Of a DNA stretch of 34,948 nucleotides, positions 8,431-17,149 are shown in pieces. A program made the translations under genes and the position numbers. This DNA comes from a virus: the IMG/VR virus record IMGVR_UViG_3300042691_004353, positions 1 to 34,948 of that record; one strand, written 5' to 3'. The notes under the pieces are model-generated. The model was not told the DNA's origin, searched no databases, and saw only the letters and a list, made by a program, of their open reading frames with translations. The number at the start of each line of letters is the position of its first letter. Positions within the stretch are counted from its first letter, which is position 1.

Positions 8431-8664
8431 TTAGGCGGTTACGCCGATGTTCTTGAGTGCGGTAATGACCGCGTTTACTGCGGTGGCAATAGCGGTTCCG
8501 TCAGCATTGTTCGCAATCGTGCTGATTGCGTTTGCCTGCACAACGGGGGTTTCGCCGTAAAAGCCGATTTTTCCGCCAGCCAGTCCCAAGGAAACGCCAT
8601 CAGAGGCGTTACCGTTGAACAAGTAGTTGACGGTTTGGGCGGAAGCGGGGCCTGGATTTGACAT
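8431..8664 (-). CDS. Small capsid-associated (decoration/head-fibre-like) protein
   Basis: A 77-aa protein with SLGLAGGKIGFYGETPVVQA followed by an Ala/Thr-rich helix. The GKIGFYG-TPV-Q motif is common in small phage proteins encoded next to the major coat protein and in head-fibre tips. It has a strong GGAAAGGA ribosome site and the coat terminator directly follows. I infer that it decorates the capsid; it could also be a short fibre subunit. Confidence 0.6.
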   Translation of the reverse strand: MSNPGPASAQTVNYLFNGNASDGVSLGLAGGKIGFYGETPVVQANAISTIANNADGTAIATAVNAVITALKNIGVTA

Positions 8665-8683
8665 GATTAGGTTCCTTTCCTAG

Positions 8684-9931
8684 TTAGGCTGCAACGCGGC
8701 AGGCGAGTTCAGGGTAGAGGGGAGCCCAACCGTAGAGAACATCAAGACGGGTGGGGATCGAGTCGTTGTTGATCGTGTATTGACGAACAACGCGGATCGA
8801 GAGGCCATTCTCTTTGTCGCTTGCGCGGCCAGCGAAATGGACACCGTCAGGCAGTTCAAGGTCAGCCGTGGCCAGGGTGAACGCATTGCGGTGGAACACC
8901 AAGTTCTGGGGCGACACGACACCGGTCTTGTTGAACGGGGTCACAACGGCAGAAGCAGAGGTGGAGAGCACCGACACATTCTGGAACTGTCCAGCAGTGA
9001 TGATGGCCGGAGAAACCGTCACCGAGGCGGAGCCGCCAGAAGTGATGGTCACAGCGGAAGTCACCACAAAGTTACGCAGGACATTGCCACCATAAGGCTG
9101 GCGGTTCTGGGGGTTGACTGCGAACACACCCGCAATCTGGATCGTATCGCCAGCGTTCAGCACGGCGTTAGCGGTCGCAGCAGAGATGGTGATGGTCGAG
9201 GTCTGAGCCCAGCCCGTGGTCAGCGAACCGGTGAAGGTAGCCGTGTTGGTGGACATCGTGGCCGTGGAATAGGAACCGTAGGTGTGGGACACAATGTTCT
9301 GGTCCATATACCAGTTCATGCCGATGGTGTCACGACCCATCAGGCCCTTCTCGTACTGCTGAGAGATGGTGCCTTGGGGGTTGAAAAGACCCTTGAGCGA
9401 ACCAACGATGGAAGCGCCCGTGAAGGGATCAACCACGCAAGAACGCTTGCCATCGCGGGGAGCGCCTTCGCCATCCAGATACGCTTGGGCGGTCAGGAAG
9501 GTTGCGATATCAGAGGGAACAACGCCAGCGGTTCCAACGGTGTTGGCGGTGTTGTCAACGGCCATGGTCGTGCCATCAAAGTCGATTTTGTTGGCAATAG
9601 CGGCAATGGCGGGCTTGAGAACGCGGTCGCTGAACATATCGAGCGACAGGGCCAAGTCCTGAGTCGTGAACTGAGTGTCCACATGGAACTGAGTCGAGAG
9701 GGTGACCGGAGTCGAGGTCTCGTTGAAGTCCTCAACATTCAGGGCAGGGCCAGTCGTTCCAATGAAACGGCCAGGGCGGCGGACATTGACTGTGTTACCA
9801 ATCTTTGCACCGACAACCGCAAACTGGTCATCATAGTTACGGTCAACACGACCCGTAAAGGTCAGTTCGTTTTCCAAGACCATCAACGCTTCGTTGGTGA
9901 TCATGGAGATGGTTAGCAAGTTATTTGCCAT
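8684..9931 (-). CDS. Major coat protein, P22 gp5-like
   Basis: A 415-aa protein starting MANNLLTISMITNEALMVLE, with a GRVDRNYDDQFAVVGAKIGN segment and PYGGNVLRNFVVT. These are typical of the P22 gp5 coat family (about 430 aa), which builds the icosahedral shell on the scaffold. It has a good GGAGAA ribosome site. Scaffold lies directly upstream and a terminator follows one gene downstream, so it should be the most highly expressed block, driven by the promoter at 10941-10969. Confidence 0.85.
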   Translation of the reverse strand: MANNLLTISMITNEALMVLENELTFTGRVDRNYDDQFAVVGAKIGNTVNVRRPGRFIGTTGPALNVEDFNETSTPVTLSTQFHVDTQFTTQDLALSLDMFSDRVLKPAIAAIANKIDFDGTTMAVDNTANTVGTAGVVPSDIATFLTAQAYLDGEGAPRDGKRSCVVDPFTGASIVGSLKGLFNPQGTISQQYEKGLMGRDTIGMNWYMDQNIVSHTYGSYSTATMSTNTATFTGSLTTGWAQTSTITISAATANAVLNAGDTIQIAGVFAVNPQNRQPYGGNVLRNFVVTSAVTITSGGSASVTVSPAIITAGQFQNVSVLSTSASAVVTPFNKTGVVSPQNLVFHRNAFTLATADLELPDGVHFAGRASDKENGLSIRVVRQYTINNDSIPTRLDVLYGWAPLYPELACRVAA

Positions 9932-9961
9932 TTTGATTCTCCAAATAAGTTAGGGTTTGCC

Positions 9962-10891
9962 TCACCTAATCTTCCCTGCGGCCCTTGCGGCTTTCCATTG
10001 CGCGTAGGTTCCATGAAACTCTCGGTTGGAATCCAATCCGGTATCGGCTGGATTTCCGCCCGCTTTCAAAGGGTTGATCGGTGCGGGTGCATTCGACTTC
10101 TTCGCAACAGGTGTTTCTTTAGGCTTAGAAGGCGGTTCTGATTTCTCAAACTTGGCCTCTAAGCGCCCGATGGCACGGAGTTGGGAGGTGATGGATTTTT
10201 CCGCCAGTCCCCGAGCAAAATCTGGATTCTCGGCGAGGTAATAGAGGATTTGTGGTCCTACATCACTCTCAATGATCGCATCGGTGACCGGTTGCGAAAC
10301 CGAGACATCACTTGACGCAATCATTTCCTCGTAATCCGGCATCTCTGACTTAGCCTGCTCAAGTCTTTCTTGGAACTTTTGTCTCATTCGAGACTGTTCC
10401 TCTTGAGCCCGCCTTGCAAGTTCAGCCTGATCCCGCTCCCGCATCTTCTTGTCCGCAGTCCATTCAGCCAGAGCCTCCGCATACTCGATGGCATCATTGA
10501 ATTGAGATGGATCGGGTTTTGGATCGGGTTCCTCCGACTTCTGGGGGGAAACCTTTGCCTCCAAGTCCTTCAATCTCGCCTCAAGAGCCTCCCGAGCCTG
10601 ACGCTCACGCTCCGCTTCTTGGCGGGCCGCTTCGCGTTGCTTGGTCAGTTCCGAAAACCGCTTCTCTAATTTCGGGTTTTGCTTCTTCTCACCTGTCGCA
10701 GCCTCATTCTCGGCCTCTGGTTCACTCCCCGCTTGCTCGACAACCGGCTCCGCATCTGCGGCCTCAGTTGGAGCGTCATTCGTGGCTAAACCAAGTTTTT
10801 TTGCCTGAAAGTCGGCCAAATTTTCACTCGTTACCAAGTTCGCAGCCTGTCTTTTAGGTTGCTCTTGGACTACTTCTGCTGCTTCGGACAT
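9962..10891 (-). CDS. Capsid scaffolding protein
   Basis: A 309-aa, highly charged, Glu/Lys/Ala-rich protein between portal and coat. It has a predicted long coiled coil (about residues 75-180, KRFSELTKQREAARQEAERE), no cysteines that I can see and a basic C-terminus (YAQWKAARAAGKIR), as expected for a scaffold whose C-terminus binds coat. I chose the ATG at 10891 because GGAGAA lies just upstream. The TTG at 10903 would place that site inside the gene. P22 scaffold is 303 aa. Confidence 0.8.
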   Translation of the reverse strand: MSEAAEVVQEQPKRQAANLVTSENLADFQAKKLGLATNDAPTEAADAEPVVEQAGSEPEAENEAATGEKKQNPKLEKRFSELTKQREAARQEAERERQAREALEARLKDLEAKVSPQKSEEPDPKPDPSQFNDAIEYAEALAEWTADKKMRERDQAELARRAQEEQSRMRQKFQERLEQAKSEMPDYEEMIASSDVSVSQPVTDAIIESDVGPQILYYLAENPDFARGLAEKSITSQLRAIGRLEAKFEKSEPPSKPKETPVAKKSNAPAPINPLKAGGNPADTGLDSNREFHGTYAQWKAARAAGKIR

Positions 10892-10911
10892 GGATTTCTC
10901 CAAGAATTAAC

Positions 10912-10928
10912 CCAATGAAACCCATTGG
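10912..10928 (-). other. Hairpin in the 5' leader of the scaffold-coat transcript
   Basis: CCAATG and CATTGG form a 6-bp stem with a 5-nt loop a few bases downstream of the predicted transcription start of the head promoter. It may protect the 5' end of this abundant mRNA. There is no T-tract, so it is not a terminator. Confidence 0.5.
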
Positions 10929-10940
10929 TAGGTTTTAACT

Positions 10941-10969
10941 ATTAAAAACTGTTTCCTGATAGTTGTCAA
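10941..10969 (-). promoter_or_regulatory. Strong sigma70-type promoter for scaffold and coat genes
   Basis: On the minus strand: TTGACA, a 17-nt spacer, then TTTAAT, which is 11 of 12 consensus positions. The -35 overlaps the portal stop codon. The spacer contains AAACAGTTT, the core of the palindrome found in the early promoter (22590-22602). Expected start is near 10934, giving a leader of about 43 nt. Confidence 0.75.
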
Positions 10970-13215
10970 CGCGGTCCCATCGGCTCATTCGGGATGTTGG
11001 GGACCGACAAGGGTTGGGGTTGCATTTGTTGGGCTTGAAGCGCCGCAAGCATCTGGTCATCCATCATGGGCATTTGATTGGACTGAACCGGCGCATTGGC
11101 CATGCCCATTTCCTCTCGCAGGAAGGGGGTGGATGTTTGATGAATTTCGCCCTCTGCAAATGCCGCCACTTGATCCTGCTCCGCGTCCCTACGGGCAATT
11201 TCTGCTTGGAGAGCCCTGGCATCCATTCCTTTGAGCAACAGTTTTGTGATCGCATCGAGTTCCGTCCGATTCTGGTCAGTAACTGACCGCAGGATGTCTT
11301 GGTTGACCTTCGCCTCGTTAATCGTCTCGGTATTGAACGCCCGCGAGGTGACATCCATGAGTTTGCGGCGAGTCTGGCCTTCTTCCTTCATTTTCTGGAC
11401 ATCGGTCTGGTGCTGGAGGTTCAGCGTCAGGGCCGCAATCTGTTGCTGGAGGTCGGCAATCATCTTCTGGCTGGCCATGAGTTGCATCTGAGCCTGCGGG
11501 GGAATGTCTGATTTCTCGTCAATCTGAGCCATCGGGTTCATGGCCGCAAGCCGGTCGGCAATCACATCCGCGCCAGGGAAGTCCATGTTGCGGAAGACCA
11601 AGTCACCGGCGGCGTTAAACAGTTCGGGGTTTGCCTGTAGGAGCGGGACCATCGCCTCGACCGCCTCTTGGCGCTTCGATTGGTAGCCTGGGCCCGTGTC
11701 CATAAAGACATCGTATTCGCCCACGGTTACATCGTTGAGGATTTTCTCCGCGCCCATCTCATCGAAAACCCGCTGGTTGATGGTCACCATCTCCGGCTGG
11801 TTGTCATATCCGATGATCCGCATGACCCGTTCTTTGTCGTAAATCTTCGGGATCAGGTCAAGGATGATCCGCCCCGTCTGTTTCAAGGAGCGGGTGAGGT
11901 TGTCGTAATAGTGGAAGTTCGAAAGGTCAATCTGCATCTGCTGGCCGCGAATAGCCTTGCCAGACTGGTTGCCCTGCATGAACTGGTTGGGGTCGAATAT
12001 CCCGACCACGGTCTGAAGGTCATTGTTGATCGCACTCGTTGCCTCAACGATTCCCGCGGGCGGGGGTTCAGGCTGGAGCCTTTGCGGTGCGGGAGCGGGT
12101 TGCCCCTCGATGTCCTTCTGTTTGTATCTCAGGACCGGCGTGGCTTTCACATTGGCCTGCGCCCACTCGTTCTCATGCCCCTCGTCTTGGCCTTCAGCAA
12201 GTAACCACTTCGCTTTAGGGGCAAGCGCAACCGACTCGGTCAGAGCGGTTCGCCAGTAGTTATACATCCGCTGCGGGTCTTTAGCCTGCCGCACCAATCC
12301 ATACTTCTTGCGCTTGTCATCGACCACCAGTTGCTGGCCGTAGACCGGAACGATGGGGATATATTTGCCCACCCAGTCGCGTTCTTCGAGAACTTCCATG
12401 CCGGTCAGTTTTGCCCACTTGATGGTCTTGCGCATGGTGTCGCGCTCGGCAACCACCATAATTCCTGCGGCTTCCATGATCTCGGGAGCGGGAGCGTCCT
12501 CTTTGTAAACCTGAGTCCCATCCGATAGCAGGAGCAGTTTGGTCTTCTTGCGCTCGGTATACCACCACTCCGCAATCCGAATATCGTCCTTCATTATCCA
12601 ATCGGCATCCGCATCGCCCGTCCCGCGCATGGTGAAGTTGCCGCCATCGTCAGCGCCAGGGTATTGGGCCTTGAAGTCCTTTTTGCTCATCACCTCGGTG
12701 ATCAGGCAAGACTCGGCATCCGAGCCGTCCGGCATCTGGGAGTTGGGGTCGAAATAGACCGTGAACGGGTTGGCAATGGGTTTGATGAATATCTCTTGGT
12801 CGAATGAGTCTTCCCGAACATAGTCGGTGACCACTCTCCAATAACCCCAACCCATGCGCACCGCAAACTCGAAGGCGGTGTCGTAGGCGGAGTCAGCGTC
12901 CGAGTTGACCTCGATATGCTTGAAGATGCCCGTCAGGATGTCCGCAACCTTGGCATTCGCCTGGGAGTTCATCGAATGCGCCTTCATGCGGGGGCGCGCC
13001 TGTCTCTGCTGGTTGCAGACTTGGCGGATAAATCCATCGAGTTTGTTGATGGTCAGGCAGGGTCGTGCCTCTAAGTTTCGGGAGTTTTGCACCTCGACCG
13101 GCCATTGGTCGCCCGAGGAAAATTTGAGGTCATCCAGAGCATCCTGCCGGTTGTAGGAGTCAGCGTCATTGCTGAACCGGAGAAACTTCTGCGCGTCTTG
13201 TATCCGCTTGTCCAT
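10966..13215 (-). CDS. Portal protein, P22 gp1-like
   Basis: A protein of 749 aa from the ATG at 13215 (754 aa if the in-frame ATG at 13230, which overlaps the terminase, is used). It starts MDKRIQDAQKFLRFSNDADS and is about the size of the P22 portal (725 aa). A charged helical region is followed by a Gln/Met-rich C-terminal tail (LAALQAQQMQPQPLS). It forms the dodecameric DNA gate and packaging motor seat. It lies between terminase and scaffold, as in P22-like modules. Assignment is firm from length, order and family-like N-terminus. Confidence 0.85.
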   Translation of the reverse strand: MDKRIQDAQKFLRFSNDADSYNRQDALDDLKFSSGDQWPVEVQNSRNLEARPCLTINKLDGFIRQVCNQQRQARPRMKAHSMNSQANAKVADILTGIFKHIEVNSDADSAYDTAFEFAVRMGWGYWRVVTDYVREDSFDQEIFIKPIANPFTVYFDPNSQMPDGSDAESCLITEVMSKKDFKAQYPGADDGGNFTMRGTGDADADWIMKDDIRIAEWWYTERKKTKLLLLSDGTQVYKEDAPAPEIMEAAGIMVVAERDTMRKTIKWAKLTGMEVLEERDWVGKYIPIVPVYGQQLVVDDKRKKYGLVRQAKDPQRMYNYWRTALTESVALAPKAKWLLAEGQDEGHENEWAQANVKATPVLRYKQKDIEGQPAPAPQRLQPEPPPAGIVEATSAINNDLQTVVGIFDPNQFMQGNQSGKAIRGQQMQIDLSNFHYYDNLTRSLKQTGRIILDLIPKIYDKERVMRIIGYDNQPEMVTINQRVFDEMGAEKILNDVTVGEYDVFMDTGPGYQSKRQEAVEAMVPLLQANPELFNAAGDLVFRNMDFPGADVIADRLAAMNPMAQIDEKSDIPPQAQMQLMASQKMIADLQQQIAALTLNLQHQTDVQKMKEEGQTRRKLMDVTSRAFNTETINEAKVNQDILRSVTDQNRTELDAITKLLLKGMDARALQAEIARRDAEQDQVAAFAEGEIHQTSTPFLREEMGMANAPVQSNQMPMMDDQMLAALQAQQMQPQPLSVPNIPNEPMGPR

Positions 13216-13217
13216 GA

Positions 13218-14519
13218 TTAGCCCATCCATGAGCCCGCTGGTTGATAAGTTGCCTTCTTCGCGGTCTTGCGGGGCTCATTTACCACCAGACCGATATATC
13301 TAAACGCATCCGCCCCGTGGGAATAAATATCGTGCAAGGGCGTTTTGCTGAATTGCTTGGTGTCTGGATCAACATCATACCGATAGTGACGCAGACATTG
13401 AAGACCCTGATGGCAGTTCTCGCGGTCGAAATAGCACTTATTGAACATGGTCCGGCTGGCGTTAATCGAGTCCGCAATCGGGGTTCGAGGGACGATTTGC
13501 ACCTTATATCCCGCAGCCCGAACAATGTCGGCAATAGACCGACCGGCCGCGGCTAGGGTCGAGTTCTCCGCGTCATGCGGTAGCCAGACCGTGTCGTAGT
13601 GATAGCCAAACTTCTGCATCTCGGCCATGTAGTAGGACATGGTCTTCTGATTGTCCTCAATGTATCGGATGAGCCTGATCTCGAACCCGATGAATTGGAC
13701 GAACCAGATGGCCGTGTTGTCCGCCCAACCGAGGTCAAAGACCGCGTGGACTGGTTTGATCGGGTCATAAGGAACGCGGGTCAGCCTGCCTTCGAGGTCC
13801 GCAACGGTAATCTCATTGGCAAAGACCGCTCCGTCAACAGTCTTGCGGCAGATTCCCTCCCAGACCGTGTTGTAAGCCTCTTGGTCCCTGACTTGGAGGT
13901 TGTCTTTCTCGTCCCGCAGGGTTTGAGGAAACCAAGGGTTGTCCCGCCAAGTAATCTTCTGCACCACCGCGTTGGGCGGCGGAGAGACCACAAACCGCTG
14001 GTAGGTGTCATCGGTCTCTAGTTCAGGGTTGAAGGTGATCCATATCTCCGAGCCGTCCTTTCGGATGGTCGGGATCAGCACATTCCATGAGGTTTTGGAA
14101 ACAGTCTGCGCCTCCTCGACCCAGCAGATGTCCACGCCCTCAAATGACTTCACATTGGTGATGTTGTTCTTCAGCCCAATGAAGAAGAACTCCGAGCCAT
14201 TCTTGCCTCGTATGGTCGTTTGGGTGACCTCATAGAACGATTCCAGCCCGAGGGCGGCGATTTGGTCGGTCAGGAGTTTATGGACCGAGTCCTTAATTGA
14301 GACCTGAAACTCACGGGCGCATAGGATTCGGGTGGGTTTCTTGGCCGCGAGGATCAGGAGGGCTCTAGCGACTCCCCAAGACTTTGCTCCACCTCGACCC
14401 CCGTAGAGAACCTTGTAACGCTGCGGCTCAAACAGGCACTTGAGTTTGATGGGGAATTCAGCCTTGGCGACCGCCTGCTGGAGTTGCTCTTGGTCTATCT
14501 GCTCCGGCGCATCAATCAT
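13218..14519 (-). CDS. terL: Terminase large subunit
   Basis: A 433-aa packaging ATPase/nuclease. Walker A is GGRGGAKS at residues 40-47, Walker B is VDICWVEEA at 129-137, and the ATPase coupling motif is ITFNPE near 161-166. The nuclease domain begins with VFDLGWADN (Asp262) and has a late acidic site at HGADAFRY. It belongs to the PBSX/P22-like large-terminase group used for headful packaging. Its ATG overlaps the small-subunit stop by 8 nt. Confidence 0.93.
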   Translation of the reverse strand: MIDAPEQIDQEQLQQAVAKAEFPIKLKCLFEPQRYKVLYGGRGGAKSWGVARALLILAAKKPTRILCAREFQVSIKDSVHKLLTDQIAALGLESFYEVTQTTIRGKNGSEFFFIGLKNNITNVKSFEGVDICWVEEAQTVSKTSWNVLIPTIRKDGSEIWITFNPELETDDTYQRFVVSPPPNAVVQKITWRDNPWFPQTLRDEKDNLQVRDQEAYNTVWEGICRKTVDGAVFANEITVADLEGRLTRVPYDPIKPVHAVFDLGWADNTAIWFVQFIGFEIRLIRYIEDNQKTMSYYMAEMQKFGYHYDTVWLPHDAENSTLAAAGRSIADIVRAAGYKVQIVPRTPIADSINASRTMFNKCYFDRENCHQGLQCLRHYRYDVDPDTKQFSKTPLHDIYSHGADAFRYIGLVVNEPRKTAKKATYQPAGSWMG

Positions 14520-14781
14520 CTTGCGGCTTCACAAACATGACCTGAATGCCAGACAGGATTGGTGTCCCATCGGAGTTCTGCATCTCGGTAGTTTGGACTG
14601 CCTTGCCATCGAGTCGGTCGATGACCTCTTTGACCGCCCAAGCCTCTCCCTGCTCTGCCTGCGTGATCAGTTCGTTGACGATGCGCTCCAGCCTGTGAGG
14701 CTCTTGCGTGAGCCGTTTGCGCAGTTTGTCGTAGAACATCTTGCCTTTGACGGCATTGGTATTTCCTATCGGTGCGGCCAT
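14512..14781 (-). CDS. Terminase small subunit-like protein
   Basis: An 89-aa protein starting MAAPIGNTNAVKGKMFYDKL, with a helical middle (LERIVNELITQAEQGEAWAV, then KEVIDRLDGKA). The GNTNAVKG opening and position directly before terL match short DNA-recognition terminase subunits of podoviruses. It is shorter than the P22 gp3 (162 aa), so it may contain only the DNA-binding/oligomerisation core. A promoter lies directly upstream. Confidence 0.75.
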   Translation of the reverse strand: MAAPIGNTNAVKGKMFYDKLRKRLTQEPHRLERIVNELITQAEQGEAWAVKEVIDRLDGKAVQTTEMQNSDGTPILSGIQVMFVKPQDD

Positions 14782-14795
14782 GTAGATTGTCTCAA

Positions 14796-14824
14796 TCTAT
14801 AAGTTCCAGTCCCGCAAGTGTAAA
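14796..14824 (-). promoter_or_regulatory. Promoter for terminase operon
   Basis: Minus strand TTTACA, a 17-nt spacer and TATAGA, ending 15 bases before the small-subunit start codon. A nine-base match to the early operator (GTAAACAGT, 14858-14866) lies about 35 bases upstream of the -35, at the stop codon of the preceding gene. This is the only intergenic gap of any size between 13 and 18 kb. Confidence 0.6.
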
Positions 14825-14865
14825 TTGTTTTTTAACCCTTGTGAATAGTTTGAGTTAGTAAACAG

Positions 14866-16611
14866 TCAGTTTCGATAGACGAACAATTCCATTGGATCGA
14901 CATCAAGCCCATAAGGGTTGAATGTCTCTCTATTAAATCCGGCGTTCTCTATTCGTTGCGCAAAGGGAAAGTTTGCGGCTCTTTCGGCTGGGGTAAGGTT
15001 CATCCGCGTCTGAGCCAATCTCGCAATCGCTTCACCTTCTAGCCTTCTATAAAGTTCGTAATTTTCTAGGTTCTTTTGGAGTTCATTCAGTTTGTTGTAT
15101 TTGGTTGCCGTGGCGCGATACTCGTTGGCTCTATCTGCGAGTCTCGATACTTTCCGGTTCGCGGACGCGCCCATCTTTTTGGCTTCTTCGGGTGAATAGT
15201 CCTGTTGCGCAACACGATAGGATGGGTCTTTTTCCTGCACTTTGTTCTTGATAAACGCTGCCGCACCCCTGAACCACTCATCGCGCTCTGGGCCAGCCCG
15301 TTTTGGTTGAGGGCCAGCAATCCCTCGGTATTCGTGACCGTAGGCATACCAGTCTTGCATATTGTAAATAGAACGAGGCCGGATGCCCTCGCCTCGCGCA
15401 ATCGCGTCCAATTTGTGCATATATTGGGCTTTTGAGGCAAGACCAAGGTCTCCAAGGCTTCGTTTGAAGTCTTCGTAAGCGCCTTTATTGGCTTTGAGGA
15501 TCGGATCGTTTCTTTCCGCAAAATACAGTTGTTTTGCTGCGTCTTCAGGGTTTCCACCCCGACCATGTCCTTCAAGACTTTGAACTGCGTGTTGAAGTTC
15601 ATGGATCATGGTTGATTTGGCGGCTTCGTTTACATCATCGCCCCCAATCATATTTCCACCGCCAGTCGTGACCAATTGACGGTTTTGACTATATGTCCCC
15701 CGATGGCGAGCGCCGGTCGGTTCCCTGGCAATGTCCAAACTTCCCATCAATCCAGGCGACCCCGTAACACCAGGGTAGGCTTCCCGCAATGCCTGATGCT
15801 GAAAATACCGCTCAAGAGGTCTTGGCTCTAGATGCCCACCGCTTGCAATGATGTCATCCGCAAATGCGAGGGCTTTGTCTTGCGCTTCTTGAGGAACCAA
15901 GTCGCTACTTGATCCAACCCCCCAAACGCCCTTTTTTTCGTCTGGAATGTAGTTGTTGCGTTGCAACCACGCATTCGCAATGTCGAACCTTTCCCGAGCA
16001 GGCGGTAGACCTTCAAAATCCAGTCTAGCCATGTCATCTGGTATTTCAGTAACCCATTCCCGACCGGCTGGCAACCGAGCCAATTGCGTTTCCCGCCAAA
16101 TTCTCTCTGGGCCAGCGCCCCTTTTTTCTAATTCCTCGGCAGCCGCCACTTGTTCGGGTTTAATTTTGGTCGATTTCTGACCGACAAAAATGCGGCTCAA
16201 CGGAACCATTGACCCCGCTTCGTCCAAAACCCCCATAGAGGTTGCCTTGGGGTTGCCGGTAATAAATTGCACCATCGCATCGCCAGCCTCGTCCGCAACC
16301 ACTTTTGCGCCTCGTAAGGCTGGCCGCACACCCGTTGCCATCAACGCCACATCCGCAATGTCGGTCAGTTCACCTTCCCTGCCGGTTTTAACGATAGGCA
16401 GGCGGCGGTTCGTCACCCCTGTTGGCATTGCCAAAGGCGAGTTGCCATAAGCGAGGTTTTCAAAGGTTGATGCTTTGGGCATCAGAACTTTGAATGGGTT
16501 TACATCGGTAAAAGGGATGATTTGGCCCATCGGGCCTTGGAGGTCAGCAAGAACCTCCGCAATTCGCTTGAGTCGCGGGTTAACAACCGGACTGGCCCGC
16601 ATCTCGGCCAT
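14866..16611 (-). CDS. Large virion-associated zincin-like protein (LPD23-like)
   Basis: A 581-aa protein with STMIHELQH at residues 333-341, a HExxH zinc-metallopeptidase signature, followed by AVQSLEGHGRGGNP. I recognise this pattern from 'large polyvalent protein-associated' domains of phages. The N-terminal part contains an IIPFTDVNPFKVLMPK segment; the C-terminal third is Arg/Lys/Glu-rich and helical (KVSRLADRANEYRATATKYN). Its position beside terminase suggests a packaged or injected protein. Protease activity is inferred from the motif only. The ATG directly follows the TAA of the 47-aa gene. Confidence 0.65.
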   Translation of the reverse strand: MAEMRASPVVNPRLKRIAEVLADLQGPMGQIIPFTDVNPFKVLMPKASTFENLAYGNSPLAMPTGVTNRRLPIVKTGREGELTDIADVALMATGVRPALRGAKVVADEAGDAMVQFITGNPKATSMGVLDEAGSMVPLSRIFVGQKSTKIKPEQVAAAEELEKRGAGPERIWRETQLARLPAGREWVTEIPDDMARLDFEGLPPARERFDIANAWLQRNNYIPDEKKGVWGVGSSSDLVPQEAQDKALAFADDIIASGGHLEPRPLERYFQHQALREAYPGVTGSPGLMGSLDIAREPTGARHRGTYSQNRQLVTTGGGNMIGGDDVNEAAKSTMIHELQHAVQSLEGHGRGGNPEDAAKQLYFAERNDPILKANKGAYEDFKRSLGDLGLASKAQYMHKLDAIARGEGIRPRSIYNMQDWYAYGHEYRGIAGPQPKRAGPERDEWFRGAAAFIKNKVQEKDPSYRVAQQDYSPEEAKKMGASANRKVSRLADRANEYRATATKYNKLNELQKNLENYELYRRLEGEAIARLAQTRMNLTPAERAANFPFAQRIENAGFNRETFNPYGLDVDPMELFVYRN

Positions 16612-16755
16612 TTACTTGCCCTTTTTCTTCTTCGCGGCTTCCCGCTTGACCGAATAGGCAATAGCCACGGCCTGCTTGGGTGGCTTGCCAGCCGCAATCT
16701 CAGCCTTCACATTCTTCGCAAAGGCTTTCTTGCCGATGTCTTTGATCAGAGGCAT
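16612..16755 (-). CDS. Small basic protein (47 aa), DUF6496-like
   Basis: Starts MPLIKDIGKKAFAKNVKAEI and contains AAGKPPKQAVAIAYSVKREA with a Lys-rich tail. The 'AGKP-KQAVAIA' pattern is a conserved tiny phage protein family (I recall DUF6496). Stop and next start are adjacent (TAA-ATG). It is very basic, so it may bind DNA or RNA; function is unknown. Too short for routine ORF cut-offs but clearly conserved in type. Confidence 0.7.
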   Translation of the reverse strand: MPLIKDIGKKAFAKNVKAEIAAGKPPKQAVAIAYSVKREAAKKKKGK

Positions 16756-16923
16756 TTACTTCTTCTTGGCGGTCTTCGCTGATTCCGCAAAGGCTTTGGC
16801 GGTGGGAGCGCCCTTGCTTCCAGGCGTTCTCATCCGCTCGACCTTCTTCGCACCAGAGGCTTTCTGGGCCTCGATCCGCTCACGCTTTGCGTGAATGTTT
16901 GCGTAAAGCCCAGCCTTTGCCAT
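16756..16923 (-). CDS. Small basic protein (55 aa)
   Basis: Starts MAKAGLYANIHAKRERIEAQ, with RMRTPGSKGAPTAKAFAESA and a Lys-rich end. The 'GLYANIHAKRERI ... KPGSKGAPT' pattern is widespread in podovirus and siphovirus genomes just upstream of packaging genes. It is coupled to the gene on either side (TAATG and TAA-ATG). Strong positive charge suggests a nucleic acid or virion role; no function is established. Confidence 0.75.
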   Translation of the reverse strand: MAKAGLYANIHAKRERIEAQKASGAKKVERMRTPGSKGAPTAKAFAESAKTAKKK

Positions 16924-17132
16924 TACGAAATCGCCGCAAGGGTGTCCACGCGGAGCCAGTTGGTCCCGTTGGAGAACGCCATCACAGGGTTTCCAGCCGC
17001 ACCGTTGGAAACATAGATCATTTGACCAGCATTCGCCGCCGAGGGGACGGTGGCCACGGTGTAAGCCTGAAATTGAACCAGGGTGACGGCGGGATCAGCG
17101 TAAGCAACGCCGGTGGAGATTGAGTTAGCCAT
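16923..17132 (-). CDS. Small putative virion protein (69 aa)
   Basis: Starts MANSISTGVAYADPAVTLVQ and contains AGQMIYVSNGAAGNPVMAFS and NGTNWLRVDTLAAIS. The 'GQMIYVSNGA ... FSNGTNW' block occurs in many phage fibre and decoration proteins. It has an AAAGGAAA ribosome site and overlaps the next start (TAATG). It could be a head decoration or minor fibre protein. Confidence 0.6.
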   Translation of the reverse strand: MANSISTGVAYADPAVTLVQFQAYTVATVPSAANAGQMIYVSNGAAGNPVMAFSNGTNWLRVDTLAAIS

Positions 17133-17149
17133 GATGTTTCCTTTCGTTG

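Noticed and set aside
8780-9916. Plus-strand 378-codon ORF opposite the coat gene
   Set aside because: It is Gly/Arg/His-rich antisense sequence opposite a well-supported coat protein, with no family resemblance.
14094-14108. GGAAACAGTCTGC in terL as an operator copy
   Set aside because: It matches 10 of 13, but several such matches are expected by chance in 35 kb and it lies in coding sequence without a promoter.
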